Assembly (NCBI GenBank): GCA_040756995.1
Contig: JBFLYK010000018.1
Coordinates: 62,001 to 126,000 of the forward strand
DNA from: BP-133 sp040756995
GTDB taxonomy: Bacteria; Actinomycetota; Acidimicrobiia; IMCC26256; BP-133
Length of the DNA stretch: 64,000 nt
Reading direction: 5' to 3'
The notes below the pieces were generated by a model that searched no databases, was not told the DNA's origin, and saw nothing but the letters and a program-made list of their open reading frames with translations. Made by a program: the position numbers and the translations under genes. Below are positions 53,134-61,171 of the stretch, one piece after another. The stretch's first letter is position 1; each line of letters opens with the position of its first letter.

Positions 53134-53490
53134 CCGGTTGCCGGCACCGCCATCCTGACCGTGGGGGTGTACTGCTGTCCCGCCTCAGTGCCCAGACCGG
53201 CCGCTCCCAGCAGGTGCTGGCCAATGGTCGTCGTCGGGTTCGGCGTCGGGCTGGTCATGCAGGTCCTCGTCCTGGCCGTCCAAGACGCCGTCGCTCATCA
53301 TGACCTGGGCACCGCCACCTCGGCCAGCACCTTCTTCCGGTCGATGGGCGGCGCCTTCGGGGTGGCCGCCTTCGGGTCGATCCTCAACAGCGGTCTGTCC
53401 CGCCACCTCGCCGAGATGCTCCCGGCCGCCAGCACCGTCGATCCCGCCGCCCTCCGGGGCGGCCCCGAGGCCCTCCAAGCGCCGGCGAAC
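53134..53490 (+). pseudogene. MFS drug exporter (EmrB/QacA-like) internal fragment
   Basis: PVAGTAILTVGVY, then (two compensating frame shifts) LLSRLSAQTGRSQQVL, then MVVVGFGVGLVMQVLVLAVQDAV, DLGTATSASTFFRSMGGAFGVAAFGSILNSGL, RGGPEALQAP. These are consecutive segments of a 14-helix DHA2 transporter; both ends are missing. It abuts the P450 remnant on one side and a subtilisin fragment on the other with only about 10 bp between. Confidence 0.85.
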
Positions 53491-53503
53491 CTCATGGCCG
53501 GCA

Positions 53504-53640
53504 AGTCGAGACTGGGGTTGACCACCCGGGCGCCGTGGTCGACGACCCACTTGATGCCGGCCACGACGTCGGCCACAGTGTCGACACCAGACGCCGACAC
53601 GACCGTGGCGACGACCAGTTCGGCATCCAGGGCGATCCTG
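53504..53640 (-). pseudogene. Subtilisin-family (S8) peptidase fragment
   Basis: About 45 residues, ALDAELVVATVVSASGVDTVADVVAGIKWVVDHGARVVNPSLD, match the stretch between the catalytic Asp and the substrate-binding strand of subtilases (GVAPdAeLvvaKVL...vVNlSLG). No catalytic residues remain. It begins immediately after the MFS fragment. Confidence 0.75.
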
Positions 53641-53649
53641 ACGACGACC

Positions 53650-54379
53650 GGTCCTCTGACGGTTTCAGCGGCCAACACGGGAATGGGGGATGAGCGGGGC
53701 GGATCTGTCTCGTGGGCGTGCGGTCGTCGCCAGTGCCCGCCTGCGCCCACCGGGTGTCATTGGGTATGCACGAGGGCGGGCGCCCGCCGATCCCGGTGCC
53801 CAGCCATCCAGGGGGTGAGCTCTGAATGAAGTCTCGACGCACCCGACGAATCATCGCTGCGCTGATCATCGGAGTTCATCTCGGTTCTGGCCCTCTTGGG
53901 TCTGGCGGCCGCTTCGCTTCTGTACTCGCCGTCAAGTGGCGCCCGAGACGACCCCACGAGAACACCCCCTTCCGGCCGACGGAGCCCGACGCCCTCGGCT
54001 GGTGGTTGACGACACGGATCGTAGGAAGCGAACTGAGGATTTAGGTGGACAGGGGAGCCGGCGGGAGCCCGGGCGTCGCGGCCTGCCGACCCCCTCGTCG
54101 ACGTATCGTTTCGGCATGTGCACCGACCCAGTCAGCCGCGCCGTCCGGGTTCCGTCACTGGCCGGCCGGTGGTGGCGCCACCCGTCCGAAATCAGCGGCC
54201 TGGCACTCCCGCCCTGGCCTCGGGGGGCACCCGGGCGGCGTCAACGTGTCCGCCGCCCGGCCCGCCGCCCCGGGTGGCTTCCTCGACGACCGCCATACCA
54301 CCGGCGTCGGTGATCTCGGGCAACGGTGGTGTGCGACGGTGAGTTGAGGTGGGCCACCGGCGGATGAACCCCGGCGTGG
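53650..54379. other. Gene-poor stretch after the remnant cluster
   Basis: 730 bp with no convincing gene. A weak frame at 53826-54044 (MKSRRTRRIIAALIIGVHLG...) begins like a membrane peptide but loses coding character. No repeat or mobile-element gene was recognised. Confidence 0.4.
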
Positions 54380-56494
54380 TCAGCAGCCAAAGCGTTCATG
54401 GTCACCACCGGCTCTGGCGCCGGGAACTACGGGGAGGCCTTTGCTGGCCAGCCTGACCCCCGGTGGGCCGGGAGCCGGCGCCGGTGGGCGGCCGGCGGTC
54501 GGGCGGAAGGCGACGTCGACCACGGTGTCGGGCCCGCCAGCCGGCTGTTCCCGACGGGGGTCGGCGTCGCCGAAGGCGAAGACGGCACCGTCACTGCCGG
54601 TCACGTAGTAGCCGGCGCCCGAATCGGTGGCCCGCAGATCGACCGCCTTCTCGTAGGGCCGGCGTTCGACGACGCTGCCGTAGAACGGCACCCCGAACGA
54701 GAAGACGCCGCCGTCGCGGCCCAGCAGCCAGTACCCCTGGCCGTCGGGTGAGGCGGCGATCGCCACGATCGGACCGCTCGGCCTGGTCGAGGCGCCCTCC
54801 ATCCCGCCCGCCGCCAGGGTGGATCCGGCGGTGCCGGCGAGCAGCGCGTCGCCGAAGGCGAACACCCGGGAGTCGGCGGTGGCGATCCAGTAGCCCCGCC
54901 CGGTGGGCGTGGCCGCCAGGCCGACGGTGTTCACCGGCACCGGGAAGAGCTGCCCCCACAGGGCGGCGTCCCCGAACGGGACCACCTCCCCGGCGGCGGA
55001 CAGCACCCAGTAGCCCTTCCCGGTCGGGGTCGGCTCCAGATGGACGGCCGGTGAGCGGAGCCTACCGACCGACGACCCGAGGAAGGGGGCGTCGCCGAAG
55101 GCGAACACGCCGCCGTCGGCGCCCAGCATCCAATAGCCGTGCCCGGCCGGCGTGGCCGCCAGGGAGACAACGGGGCCACCCAGCGTCTGACCGGCCAGGT
55201 CGCCGGCGGACCGCACGTCACCGAACGCCCGGATCCGCCCGTCGGCGTTGGCGACCCAGAAACCGGCGAACTCCGGCAGCGGCGGGTGAGGCGGAGCGGC
55301 CGGAGCGCCGATGGTGTCGGCAACCCGTTGGCGGATCGCAGGCAGCCGGTCGTACAGACGCCCGCCGGGGCAGCCGGTGTCGTCGACGTCGCGGTGGCCG
55401 GCGATGTTGGGGAAGGTGCGGCGGGCCCCGTCCCTGGCCGTGAACGGCGCCGTCCCCCCGGGGTCGATGTCGTGGCGGGCGGCCTTCCAGGCCAGCGCCT
55501 TGACCAGCCCGTCGAGGGCGGGCCCGGGCGGTACCACGCCACCGGAGTAATCGCCGAGGACAGCGACGCCGACCGTGCCCGGATTCACCCCCCGGGCGTG
55601 CGCGCCGACGACGCCGCGACCCCGCTCGTCCTCGCCGGTGGGCGCCTCACCCGGCCCGTAGCGGCGGGCGAAGCGCCCTTCATACACCCGCCCCTGCTGG
55701 TCGACGAGGAAGTTGTAGCCGATGTCGTTCCACCCGTTGCCGCGGGTGTGGTAGGCGTAGATCGCCCGCACGGTCTGGGCCGGGTCCGGGTCGTTGTTCT
55801 CCGTCACCGTGTGGTGCACGACGAGCTTCGAGACCGGGGCGAACTCCGGGCTCCCCTTGCGCAGGCCTTCGTCGGCGCCCCAGCCGGCCCGGGTGATGAT
55901 CTCCGGTTGCCATTCCGACCGGTTGGCCACCCGCCTCGGACGCGCTTGCCGACCGGCGCCAGCGGGACGGGAAGCCTGAGCGGAAGACGCACCGTTACGG
56001 TACGCAATCCGCTCGGGGTCGGCCGCCGGCAGCAGGGGCGGCGCAGGATCGACGCCGGCGTCGATGGCGACGACCTGCGGATCGGTGGCGCCGGCGGACC
56101 AGCGGACGCCGAGGCGGCCGGCGCCCGGCTGGGGCCGCACCAGACCGGTGGCGACCAGGCCGGCGTCGGGGTCCCCGGCATCGTCCCAGATCGGCAGGCG
56201 GCGCCATGCCCCCCACTCCCCGGCCACCCGCCAGCAGATCTCGATCAGGTCGGCCTCGCTCCCCTGCCACTGGAGCCCGACATGGGTGGTGGGGAAGGGA
56301 AGGCCCACCTCCCCCAGCTGCAACGCTCCACCGCCGGCGCCGTAGGCGGACGGCGCCGGCCGCACGGCCAGTACGGCGACCCGGATCCCGGACGGCGCCC
56401 GCCCCAGCGCCCGAGCGGCCCGCCCGAACCCGCCGGCGGCAACGACGCTGACGGCGACGAGGCTGCGCAGGAACGTCCTCCGGTCCGACCCCAT
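54380..56494 (-). CDS. Tat-exported N-acetylmuramoyl-L-alanine amidase (PGRP fold) with six GYW repeats
   Basis: 704 residues. A twin-Arg signal DRRTFLRSLVAVSVVAAGG suggests Tat export. A middle beta domain (60-150) is followed by the amidase_2/PGRP domain (about 205-395): IITRAGWGADE, KLVVHHTVTENN (Zn His), AYHTRGNGWNDIGYNFLVDQQGRVYEGR, NIAGHRDVDDTGCPGG (second His and Cys). Six repeats follow from about 410 (AGFWVANADGRIRAFGD ... GYYVTGSDGAVFAFGD), the same family as in the two enzymes at 13483-17588. Cleaves the stem peptide from peptidoglycan; the repeats may tether it to the envelope. Confidence 0.92.
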   Translation of the reverse strand: MGSDRRTFLRSLVAVSVVAAGGFGRAARALGRAPSGIRVAVLAVRPAPSAYGAGGGALQLGEVGLPFPTTHVGLQWQGSEADLIEICWRVAGEWGAWRRLPIWDDAGDPDAGLVATGLVRPQPGAGRLGVRWSAGATDPQVVAIDAGVDPAPPLLPAADPERIAYRNGASSAQASRPAGAGRQARPRRVANRSEWQPEIITRAGWGADEGLRKGSPEFAPVSKLVVHHTVTENNDPDPAQTVRAIYAYHTRGNGWNDIGYNFLVDQQGRVYEGRFARRYGPGEAPTGEDERGRGVVGAHARGVNPGTVGVAVLGDYSGGVVPPGPALDGLVKALAWKAARHDIDPGGTAPFTARDGARRTFPNIAGHRDVDDTGCPGGRLYDRLPAIRQRVADTIGAPAAPPHPPLPEFAGFWVANADGRIRAFGDVRSAGDLAGQTLGGPVVSLAATPAGHGYWMLGADGGVFAFGDAPFLGSSVGRLRSPAVHLEPTPTGKGYWVLSAAGEVVPFGDAALWGQLFPVPVNTVGLAATPTGRGYWIATADSRVFAFGDALLAGTAGSTLAAGGMEGASTRPSGPIVAIAASPDGQGYWLLGRDGGVFSFGVPFYGSVVERRPYEKAVDLRATDSGAGYYVTGSDGAVFAFGDADPRREQPAGGPDTVVDVAFRPTAGRPPAPAPGPPGVRLASKGLPVVPGARAGGDHERFGC

Positions 56495-56610
56495 GATCGG
56501 GCATCATGCAACGGCCCGGCCGCCCGGTGGCGGACCACTGCCCGTGGCCGTCCCTGAAACGAAGGCCGCCGACCTGGACGGGTCAGAAACCCTTACGGCG
56601 GAACGGTTTC

Positions 56611-56720
56611 TCATCCGAGGACCAGCGCTTCGCCCTCCATGTCGATCTTGACGGTGCCCCCGTCGGCGCCGTGACCCTCGAGCAGCGCCATGGCCAACCG
56701 GTCGGCGACCTCCTTCTGGG
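56611..56720 (-). pseudogene. ClpB/ClpC C-terminal fragment
   Basis: About 36 codons, QKEVADRLAMALLEGHGADG then GTVKIDMEGEALVLG and TGA at 56611. This is the extreme C-terminus of Hsp100 unfoldases (IQReVxdpLAmaLLeGefxdGxxVxVD). The rest of the gene is absent; upstream sequence (RRAAPP) is not clp-like. It lies in a 339-bp gap that has no other gene. Confidence 0.65.
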
Positions 56721-56833
56721 GTGGGGCGGCGCGTCGAGCCGCTCACCCCGCCAGTCAACCCTTCGGCCGCTGCCCGGCGGGGTGAGCGGCCCGTGGCGGC
56801 GAGGAGTAAGGGGCGCCGCCCTTCGACCCCCCA

Positions 56834-57115
56834 TTAGCGGAACGAGGCCGGGCCGAGGTATTTGATGATCACGACCAGGCTGTCGTCGGGGTCGGTTTCC
56901 CAGCGGATGATCCAGTCTTCCTCGCCTCGGGCTCTGATGCCACAGAGGAACGGGACGGAGAAGCGGATCTTGCGGTTGGCTTCCTCTCCGGGGTCGTCTT
57001 CGAGGCGGGCGAGGGCGGCCTCCACCGCGGCTCGCAGTTTTGGGTGGGTGGCGTCGGCCCGGAGGGCCTCGAGGGCGGTGGCGGCCTCCTCGGTGGCCTG
57101 GAGTTCAGCCGGCAT
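56834..57115 (-). CDS. Small protein, probable toxin of a type II-like pair
   Basis: 93 residues: helical N-terminus (ATEEAATALEALRADATHPKLRAAVEAALARLEDDPG) and a beta-rich end (RKIRFSVPFLCGIRARGEEDWIIRWETDPDDSLVVIIKYLGPASFR), the order expected of RelE/ParE-like toxins, though no catalytic set is certain. ATG 57115 overlaps the end of the upstream small gene by 11 bp, which points to coupled translation. Confidence 0.6.
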   Translation of the reverse strand: MPAELQATEEAATALEALRADATHPKLRAAVEAALARLEDDPGEEANRKIRFSVPFLCGIRARGEEDWIIRWETDPDDSLVVIIKYLGPASFR

Positions 57116-57344
57116 GCCGGCGGTCGGCCACAACCCGCACCAGCTTGGACCGATCGGCCGGCTGCAACAGGTCGGGGCGGCGGGCGATGAGGGTGGTTTC
57201 GATGGCGGACACCACGACCGCCGGGGTGAGGGTGATGATCCCGTCCTCGTCGACTTCGGCCAGATAGCGGGCGTGCCGAGCGAGCCGGCCGAGCGCCGCC
57301 CGATGCCGGGAATCCAGCTCGACCAATGTGGGCTCTGTGCTCAT
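57105..57344 (-). CDS. Small protein, probable antitoxin partner
   Basis: 79 residues: LVELDSRHRAALGRLARHARYLAEVDEDGIITLTPAVVVSAIETTLIARRPDLLQP. A helical N-terminus followed by a short beta element fits Phd/AbrB-like antitoxins only loosely. ATG 57344 is preceded by TACAAT at 57356-57351, so the mRNA would be leaderless. It overlaps the next gene. Confidence 0.6.
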   Translation of the reverse strand: MSTEPTLVELDSRHRAALGRLARHARYLAEVDEDGIITLTPAVVVSAIETTLIARRPDLLQPADRSKLVRVVADRRHAG

Positions 57345-57350
57345 GTGGGT

Positions 57351-57356
57351 ATTGTA
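57351..57356 (-). promoter_or_regulatory. -10 element of the small-gene pair
   Basis: TACAAT on the minus strand ends 6 nt before ATG 57344, so transcription would start at or next to the start codon. No clear -35 at the usual distance. Confidence 0.45.
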
Positions 57357-57491
57357 TCCGATGGTGCACGAGGCTCGGGCCCAATCGAGACCACTTCGCC
57401 CGGGCCGTCGTCGCGCTGAGCTGATCGTGCACCTGCAACGGTCCCGGGTTGTAGACCTTGTGGACGTCTTCGAGCAGCAGGACGGGCGTCC

Positions 57492-57660
57492 GTCCATTCG
57501 CAAGGCGAACAGTTCACGCTACAGCAAACGCAGCACCGGGAAGCAGAGATCTGGGAAACCGCCGACCGTGACGCCACCGACTTGGGGCAACGGGCGTTCA
57601 TCTCCCGGCGTGCGCCGGAATTGGAAGGTCTGTTGGTGAGCTGGCGAGCGCCGCTTTCAT
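57492..57660 (+). pseudogene. Unidentified coding fragment
   Basis: An open stretch reads VHSQGEQFTLQQTQHREAEI, then WETADRDATDLGQRAFISRR, then APELEGLLVSWRAPLSS: helical, well formed, but with no start codon upstream and disordered sequence after it. It looks like the inner part of a gene whose ends are lost. Family not recognised. Confidence 0.4.
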
Positions 57661-57699
57661 CCCCCGATGCGCGGTGCGCGACGTGGGGGCCGAGCGGGA

Positions 57700-58217
57700 G
57701 GGCCGTCAGCCGGCTCACTCGGCGCTGGTCGAGCCCGCGGAAGACGATGTTCTGGCGGTTGGTGACCCGCACATCGGCGCCGTCCCCGGCGCCCCGCCGC
57801 TGCACCCGCAGCTCGGCCCGCACGCTGCCGATCAGGCCGAGGAGCGTGCCGTACTCGTGGCCGACGGCCCGGTTCAGCTCGTCCCGCAGCCGGCGGGCGT
57901 ACCCCCGGCGCCCGCCCCCCGGTCGACACGGTCACGGTGAGGTCGCCTCGGTGCAGCACGGCCGGCACGGCGAAGTGACAGGGGGCCGGATCGTCGACGG
58001 CGTTGAGCAGCACGCCCTCCCGCTCCGCCTCAGCGTGGATACGGGCCTTCTCGGCGGCGTCGCCGGTGGCGGCCACGGCCAGGAAGGCGCCGGCCAGGTC
58101 GCCGTCTTCGGGGGGACGGGCGACAACGGTCACCGTCGCCCCGGCTTCGACCAGCGCGTCCGCTCGCCCCCGGGCCACCGCCCCGGAGCCGAAGACGACG
58201 CAGCGCCGGCCGGTCAC
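57700..58217 (-). pseudogene. Precorrin-2 dehydrogenase / siroheme synthase N-domain, frameshifted
   Basis: Reads GRRCVVFGSGAVARGRADALVEAGATVTVVARPPEDGD (NAD Rossmann), GVLLNAVDDPAPCHFAVPAVLHRGDLTVTVSTGGRAPG, the Met8/CysG-N signature. At a CCCCC run (57902-57906) the frame shifts; in the other frame YARRLRDELNRAVGHEYGTLLGLIGSVRAEL continues the family. The usual N-terminal strand (YPLxLxLxGR) is missing, so it is truncated as well. Would make sirohydrochlorin from precorrin-2 if intact. Confidence 0.75.
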
Positions 58218-58303
58218 CTCCTACCGCACCGGGGACAGAACGCCTCGCGGGGGTCCATCGCCGCCCCGAACGTGACCAGGAGGGCAAGCTGACCGCGGTT
58301 CAT

Positions 58304-58852
58304 TCATGTCGATGAGGGTGAGGCCGCACCGTTCGGGGACATGATGCGGTGGCGCCGGTCGGCCAAGCCGAGACGACGTTCGATCGTCGCGTAGGTCGTC
58401 CATGAGCGGGGTTCGAGTCGGGCGGCGGCGACGATCGCATCAGAAGACGGGGCGCCGTCGATGGTGGACACCCGGACGTTGTCGGCGCCGTGGTCGGCGA
58501 TGACCGCCTCGACCAGGACCCGGACGAGCCGCAGGTCGGGTGGCGGCGCGCCGTCGGCTGCATCGCCAACCAGGACAACCCGGGCGTTGGTGGTCAGCAT
58601 GGGGGCGACGTGCGCGGCGGCGTCGAAGCGGGCGGTCATGCTCTGGGCCACCACGGAACCGGCCCGGCGGCGGTCATCGTTGGCGGCAAGGGCCTCGAAG
58701 GGCAGCTGGACATAGCAGTCGACTTCGGCCAGCCCAGGCGGTAGGCGGGCCATGTCACTCTCGGCGGCGATGATGTCGAATCCAGCGCTTTTGAGCGCGA
58801 TCACCATGTCGGAGATCCGCTCGGCGGCGCCGGTGACCAATGCCGTGGGCAC
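58304..58852 (-). CDS. Rossmann-like hypothetical protein (SDR-related)
   Basis: 182 residues from GTG 58852, which has GGAGG 9 nt upstream. MPTALVTGAAERISDMVIALKSAGFDIIAAES resembles a short-chain dehydrogenase nucleotide fold, with ARVVLVGDAADG in the centre, but the YxxxK catalytic pair is absent, so it is probably not a classical SDR. The last 35 residues (RRLGLADRRHRIMSPNGAASP) look unstructured. Function unknown. Confidence 0.6.
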   Translation of the reverse strand: MPTALVTGAAERISDMVIALKSAGFDIIAAESDMARLPPGLAEVDCYVQLPFEALAANDDRRRAGSVVAQSMTARFDAAAHVAPMLTTNARVVLVGDAADGAPPPDLRLVRVLVEAVIADHGADNVRVSTIDGAPSSDAIVAAARLEPRSWTTYATIERRLGLADRRHRIMSPNGAASPSST

Positions 58853-58958
58853 GATACGGAACCTCCGGGAGGGTCGAGAACCGAACAGCGGGGCCGGCAG
58901 TGAGGACCGAGCCATCGCCAACGAGATCGCCGGCGGCCGGCGCGCCCGCTCGTCAGAG

Positions 58959-59228
58959 CTAAGGGCGAGGGCGCAGGCGACGGCGCTGGACGCGCCCCAC
59001 AGCTCGAAGACCCCCCGGTCCCGGCTGCGCTCGGCCGTGGCGGACAACAGCATGATCCGCGTCACACCCCCGGGTGAAGGCGCGGTCCCGACCAAGGTAG
59101 ACCGGGCGTCTTTGTAGTCGCGAAGTCCGCTGCCGGGCCGTACTGATGGGAACCTGGATGGTTCGGTCCACCGCCCAGACCGTGGCCGCGAGAGCAGCAA
59201 TCGCCATGAGGGCCACCAGGATGTTCAC
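58959..59228 (-). CDS. Small membrane-anchored hypothetical, probably frameshifted
   Basis: 89 residues. GTG 59228 has GGAGG 8 nt upstream and starts a clear membrane helix (MNILVALMAIAALAATVWAV), then DRTIQVPISTARQRTSRLQRRPVYLGRDR. After that the frame becomes Arg/Gly-rich while a neighbouring frame continues more sensibly (GVTRIMLLSATAERSRDRGVFELWG), so a frame break near 59090 is likely. Overlaps the stop of a 26-residue frame (59225-59305). Confidence 0.4.
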   Translation of the reverse strand: MNILVALMAIAALAATVWAVDRTIQVPISTARQRTSRLQRRPVYLGRDRAFTRGCDADHAVVRHGRAQPGPGGLRAVGRVQRRRLRPRP

Positions 59229-59492
59229 AACTCGATCCTCCCGGTGATGAAGTGGTCGAGGAGCACCCTATTGCGGATGATCGTGGTCCGGCGAGAGGAG
59301 GACACGCCACCATGCTCCGGGCGGCTGTGGCAGGTGCCCGTGTCCGGAGTCGCGGAAGCTCTCCTCGCCACCGACCACCAGCTCCGAGGGCCGGTACTGG
59401 GTCCATACCCCGCCGGCGGATACCGGATCGTCGATCCGGCCACGGCAGAGTTCTCCCCCCGGGCACCACCGGCGGGGAGAACAGCGCGGAAC

Positions 59493-59687
59493 TCAGCCGT
59501 CGGCGACTCCCCAGTCGCAGACAAAGGCGTCGGCTGGGGTGTCGTCCCGCAGGTCCACTTCGGCGTCTTGGGCCTCTCGAAGCAGCGTCCAGAAGCGGGC
59601 CAGGACATCGTCAACCAGATCCGGTAGGTCCCGTTCCCGGCCCACTTGCCATACGGCACCGAGGAACAAGTGCAGCGGATCACCCAT
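59493..59687 (-). CDS. Small hypothetical protein (64 aa)
   Basis: ATG 59687: MGDPLHLFLGAVWQVGRERD, then LPDLVDDVLARFWTLLREAQDAEVDL and an acidic tail. Amphipathic helices, good codon use, no family recognised. Isolated in a gene-poor region. Confidence 0.45.
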   Translation of the reverse strand: MGDPLHLFLGAVWQVGRERDLPDLVDDVLARFWTLLREAQDAEVDLRDDTPADAFVCDWGVADG

Positions 59688-59936
59688 CGGCCTGCGCCCC
59701 CTTGTCTTACTGACCGAACCGGCGGTTGGTCGTCGCCAGCGCCGAACGCATCCCCTCGCTGGAAACACGCCAGCGCATCGTCCAGAAGCTTCGGTGAGGA
59801 GCAACGAACCGAAACCAGCGCACGGTCCCCGTCCCGACTCCAGCTCCACGATTCCCGCTCCTCACGGTCAGATCCACAGCAAAGGGAGTCGACCCGCTCC
59901 CGTCGAAATATCCCCTGGGCACCGATTCGCGAAGTT

Positions 59937-59975
59937 GTTCGGCCTGCGACGGCGTTTCGCACTCGCAGGCCGAAC
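59937..59975. repeat. Large inverted repeat, 13-bp perfect arms
   Basis: GTTCGGCCTGCGA (59937-59949), 13-nt loop, TCGCAGGCCGAAC (59963-59975). In intergenic sequence between 59688 and 60552. Could be a terminator or a recombination site; the ends GTTC...GAAC do not match the attC GTTRRRY core. Confidence 0.8.
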
Positions 59976-60013
59976 AGCCAGCATCGTGGCCGCAGGTTGA
60001 GGAAACGAGGACC

Positions 60014-60169
60014 ATGCCCAGGACGACGCAACCGCGGGCCGGCACCGCTGCCCTGTGCGATGCGCACGGCGCGGCCGGGACCCTCCCCGCTCGGGCAGCG
60101 AGCGCGGACGGTACGCCCGATCGGAAGCCCGTCCCGAGCAAGATCACCGGCCTGCTGGGCGGCCGGTAA
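60014..60169 (+). CDS. Candidate 51-residue peptide
   Basis: ATG 60014 to TAA 60169, with GAGG at 60007-60010. MPRTTQPRAGTAALCDAHGA and a basic C-terminus (RKPVPSKITGLLGGR). It lies between the two large inverted repeats. No homologue known; may be a chance frame. Confidence 0.2.
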   Translation: MPRTTQPRAGTAALCDAHGAAGTLPARAASADGTPDRKPVPSKITGLLGGR

Positions 60170-60242
60170 CTCACCAAACCCCGTACCGTCCATCCCGCTG
60201 GTGGTACGGCGCCCAGCCTGTGCAGTGCAATGCAGTGCAGCA

Positions 60243-60285
60243 CCCGGAACCGCAGGCCCCCCGCGGGATGGCCTGCGGTTCCGGG
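60243..60285. repeat. Large inverted repeat, 16-bp perfect arms
   Basis: CCCGGAACCGCAGGCC (60243-60258), 11-nt loop containing CCCGCGGG, GGCCTGCGGTTCCGGG (60270-60285). A second stem-loop (CCGTACC/GGTACGG, 60181-60209) and a TGCAGTGCA direct repeat (60220-60238) lie just upstream. Strong enough to act as a terminator, but the nearest gene end (60553, minus strand) is 268 bp away. Confidence 0.85.
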
Positions 60286-60552
60286 TTGTCACCGAAATCG
60301 AAGGTTTCCGCCACTGCCGCAATTCCCTGAGGGCGAGGCCAAGACCCGCTTTCAGGCCGGTGGTCGAGTCGGGGTGTACCTTCGTCCTTCCGGGCGTCGG
60401 CCCGGTCTCCCGGGACGGCAACAGTTTCAGCATTGGAGGCGACCCACCGGCCGGTACGGCGCAGGCCCGGCGCGACCCGGGCGCTCTCTCGTCGTCGAGG
60501 CCGGCTGCCCACCCGCCCCGACCGAAGGCAACCGCCGCCGGCACGCATCGAG

Positions 60553-61020
60553 TCAGAGGTTCAGTGGACGGGTTGGCGCGATGGTGAGTTCGGGGTGAGC
60601 TGCCCAGTCGACGTCGCCCACGTCCACGTAGAGTTCCACCTCGTTCCCGTCGGGGTCGAGGACGTAGAGGCTGTGGGTGATGGTGTGGTCCCCGCTGCCC
60701 ACCACGGTGACGTGATGGCGGTGGAGACGGTCCCGCATGGCCCGCAACGCGTCGTCCGTGTCGCCGATCTTGATCCCGAAGTGGTACATCCCGAGTCGCC
60801 GGCCGCTGGGAACCGGAGCGGCGCTCGCGCCCACCTCGATGAGCAGCAGTTCGTGGTGGGTGCGCCCTCCGGAGAAGACAACTGCCCGCGTGCCCTCCAG
60901 GTCGATGGTGGCCACAACCGGCCAACCGACGACGTCGCCATAGAACGCCCGGCTGGCGTCGAGGTCTCGGACGTACAGGACGACATGCCCCAGCTCGATC
61001 CCGTTCGGGGCCGTCGTCAT
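60553..61020 (-). CDS. VOC-family (glyoxalase/extradiol dioxygenase-like) protein
   Basis: 155 residues, one complete vicinal-oxygen-chelate module pair: ELGHVVLYVRDLDASRAFYGDVVGWPVV, GRRLGMYHFGIKIGDTDDAL, SLYVLDPDGNEVELYVDV. Metal ligands: His in LGHVV, His in MYHFG, Glu in NEVELY. Resembles catechol-2,3-dioxygenase-type members; the substrate is unknown. ATG 61020 overlaps the stop of a 32-residue upstream gene (ATGA). Confidence 0.88.
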   Translation of the reverse strand: MTTAPNGIELGHVVLYVRDLDASRAFYGDVVGWPVVATIDLEGTRAVVFSGGRTHHELLLIEVGASAAPVPSGRRLGMYHFGIKIGDTDDALRAMRDRLHRHHVTVVGSGDHTITHSLYVLDPDGNEVELYVDVGDVDWAAHPELTIAPTRPLNL

Positions 61021-61115
61021 GAGATGGCGAGGAACGGCGTGGCGGTGACGGCCCCAACGAACACGGACAAGGCGATCGGCCCGGTGCGCCGGACCGCCCC
61101 GAATCTGTCCTTCAT
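61017..61115 (-). CDS. 32-residue membrane peptide coupled to the VOC gene
   Basis: ATG 61115 with GGAGG 8 nt upstream. A basic start (MKDRFGAVRRTGP) precedes a single hydrophobic segment (IALSVFVGAVTATPFLAIS). The stop overlaps the VOC ATG, so the strong ribosome-binding site here probably serves both. Could be a genuine small membrane protein or a coupling leader. Confidence 0.5.
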   Translation of the reverse strand: MKDRFGAVRRTGPIALSVFVGAVTATPFLAIS

Positions 61116-61171
61116 GATAGGAACCTCCTCGTCCGGCGTCGGGTCCCGTGATCCGCTGTTGCGCAACGGAC

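Noticed and set aside
59937..60285. Integron attC sites
   Set aside because: The stems lack the GTTRRRY/RYYYAAC core sites, and no integrase or typical cassette was seen.
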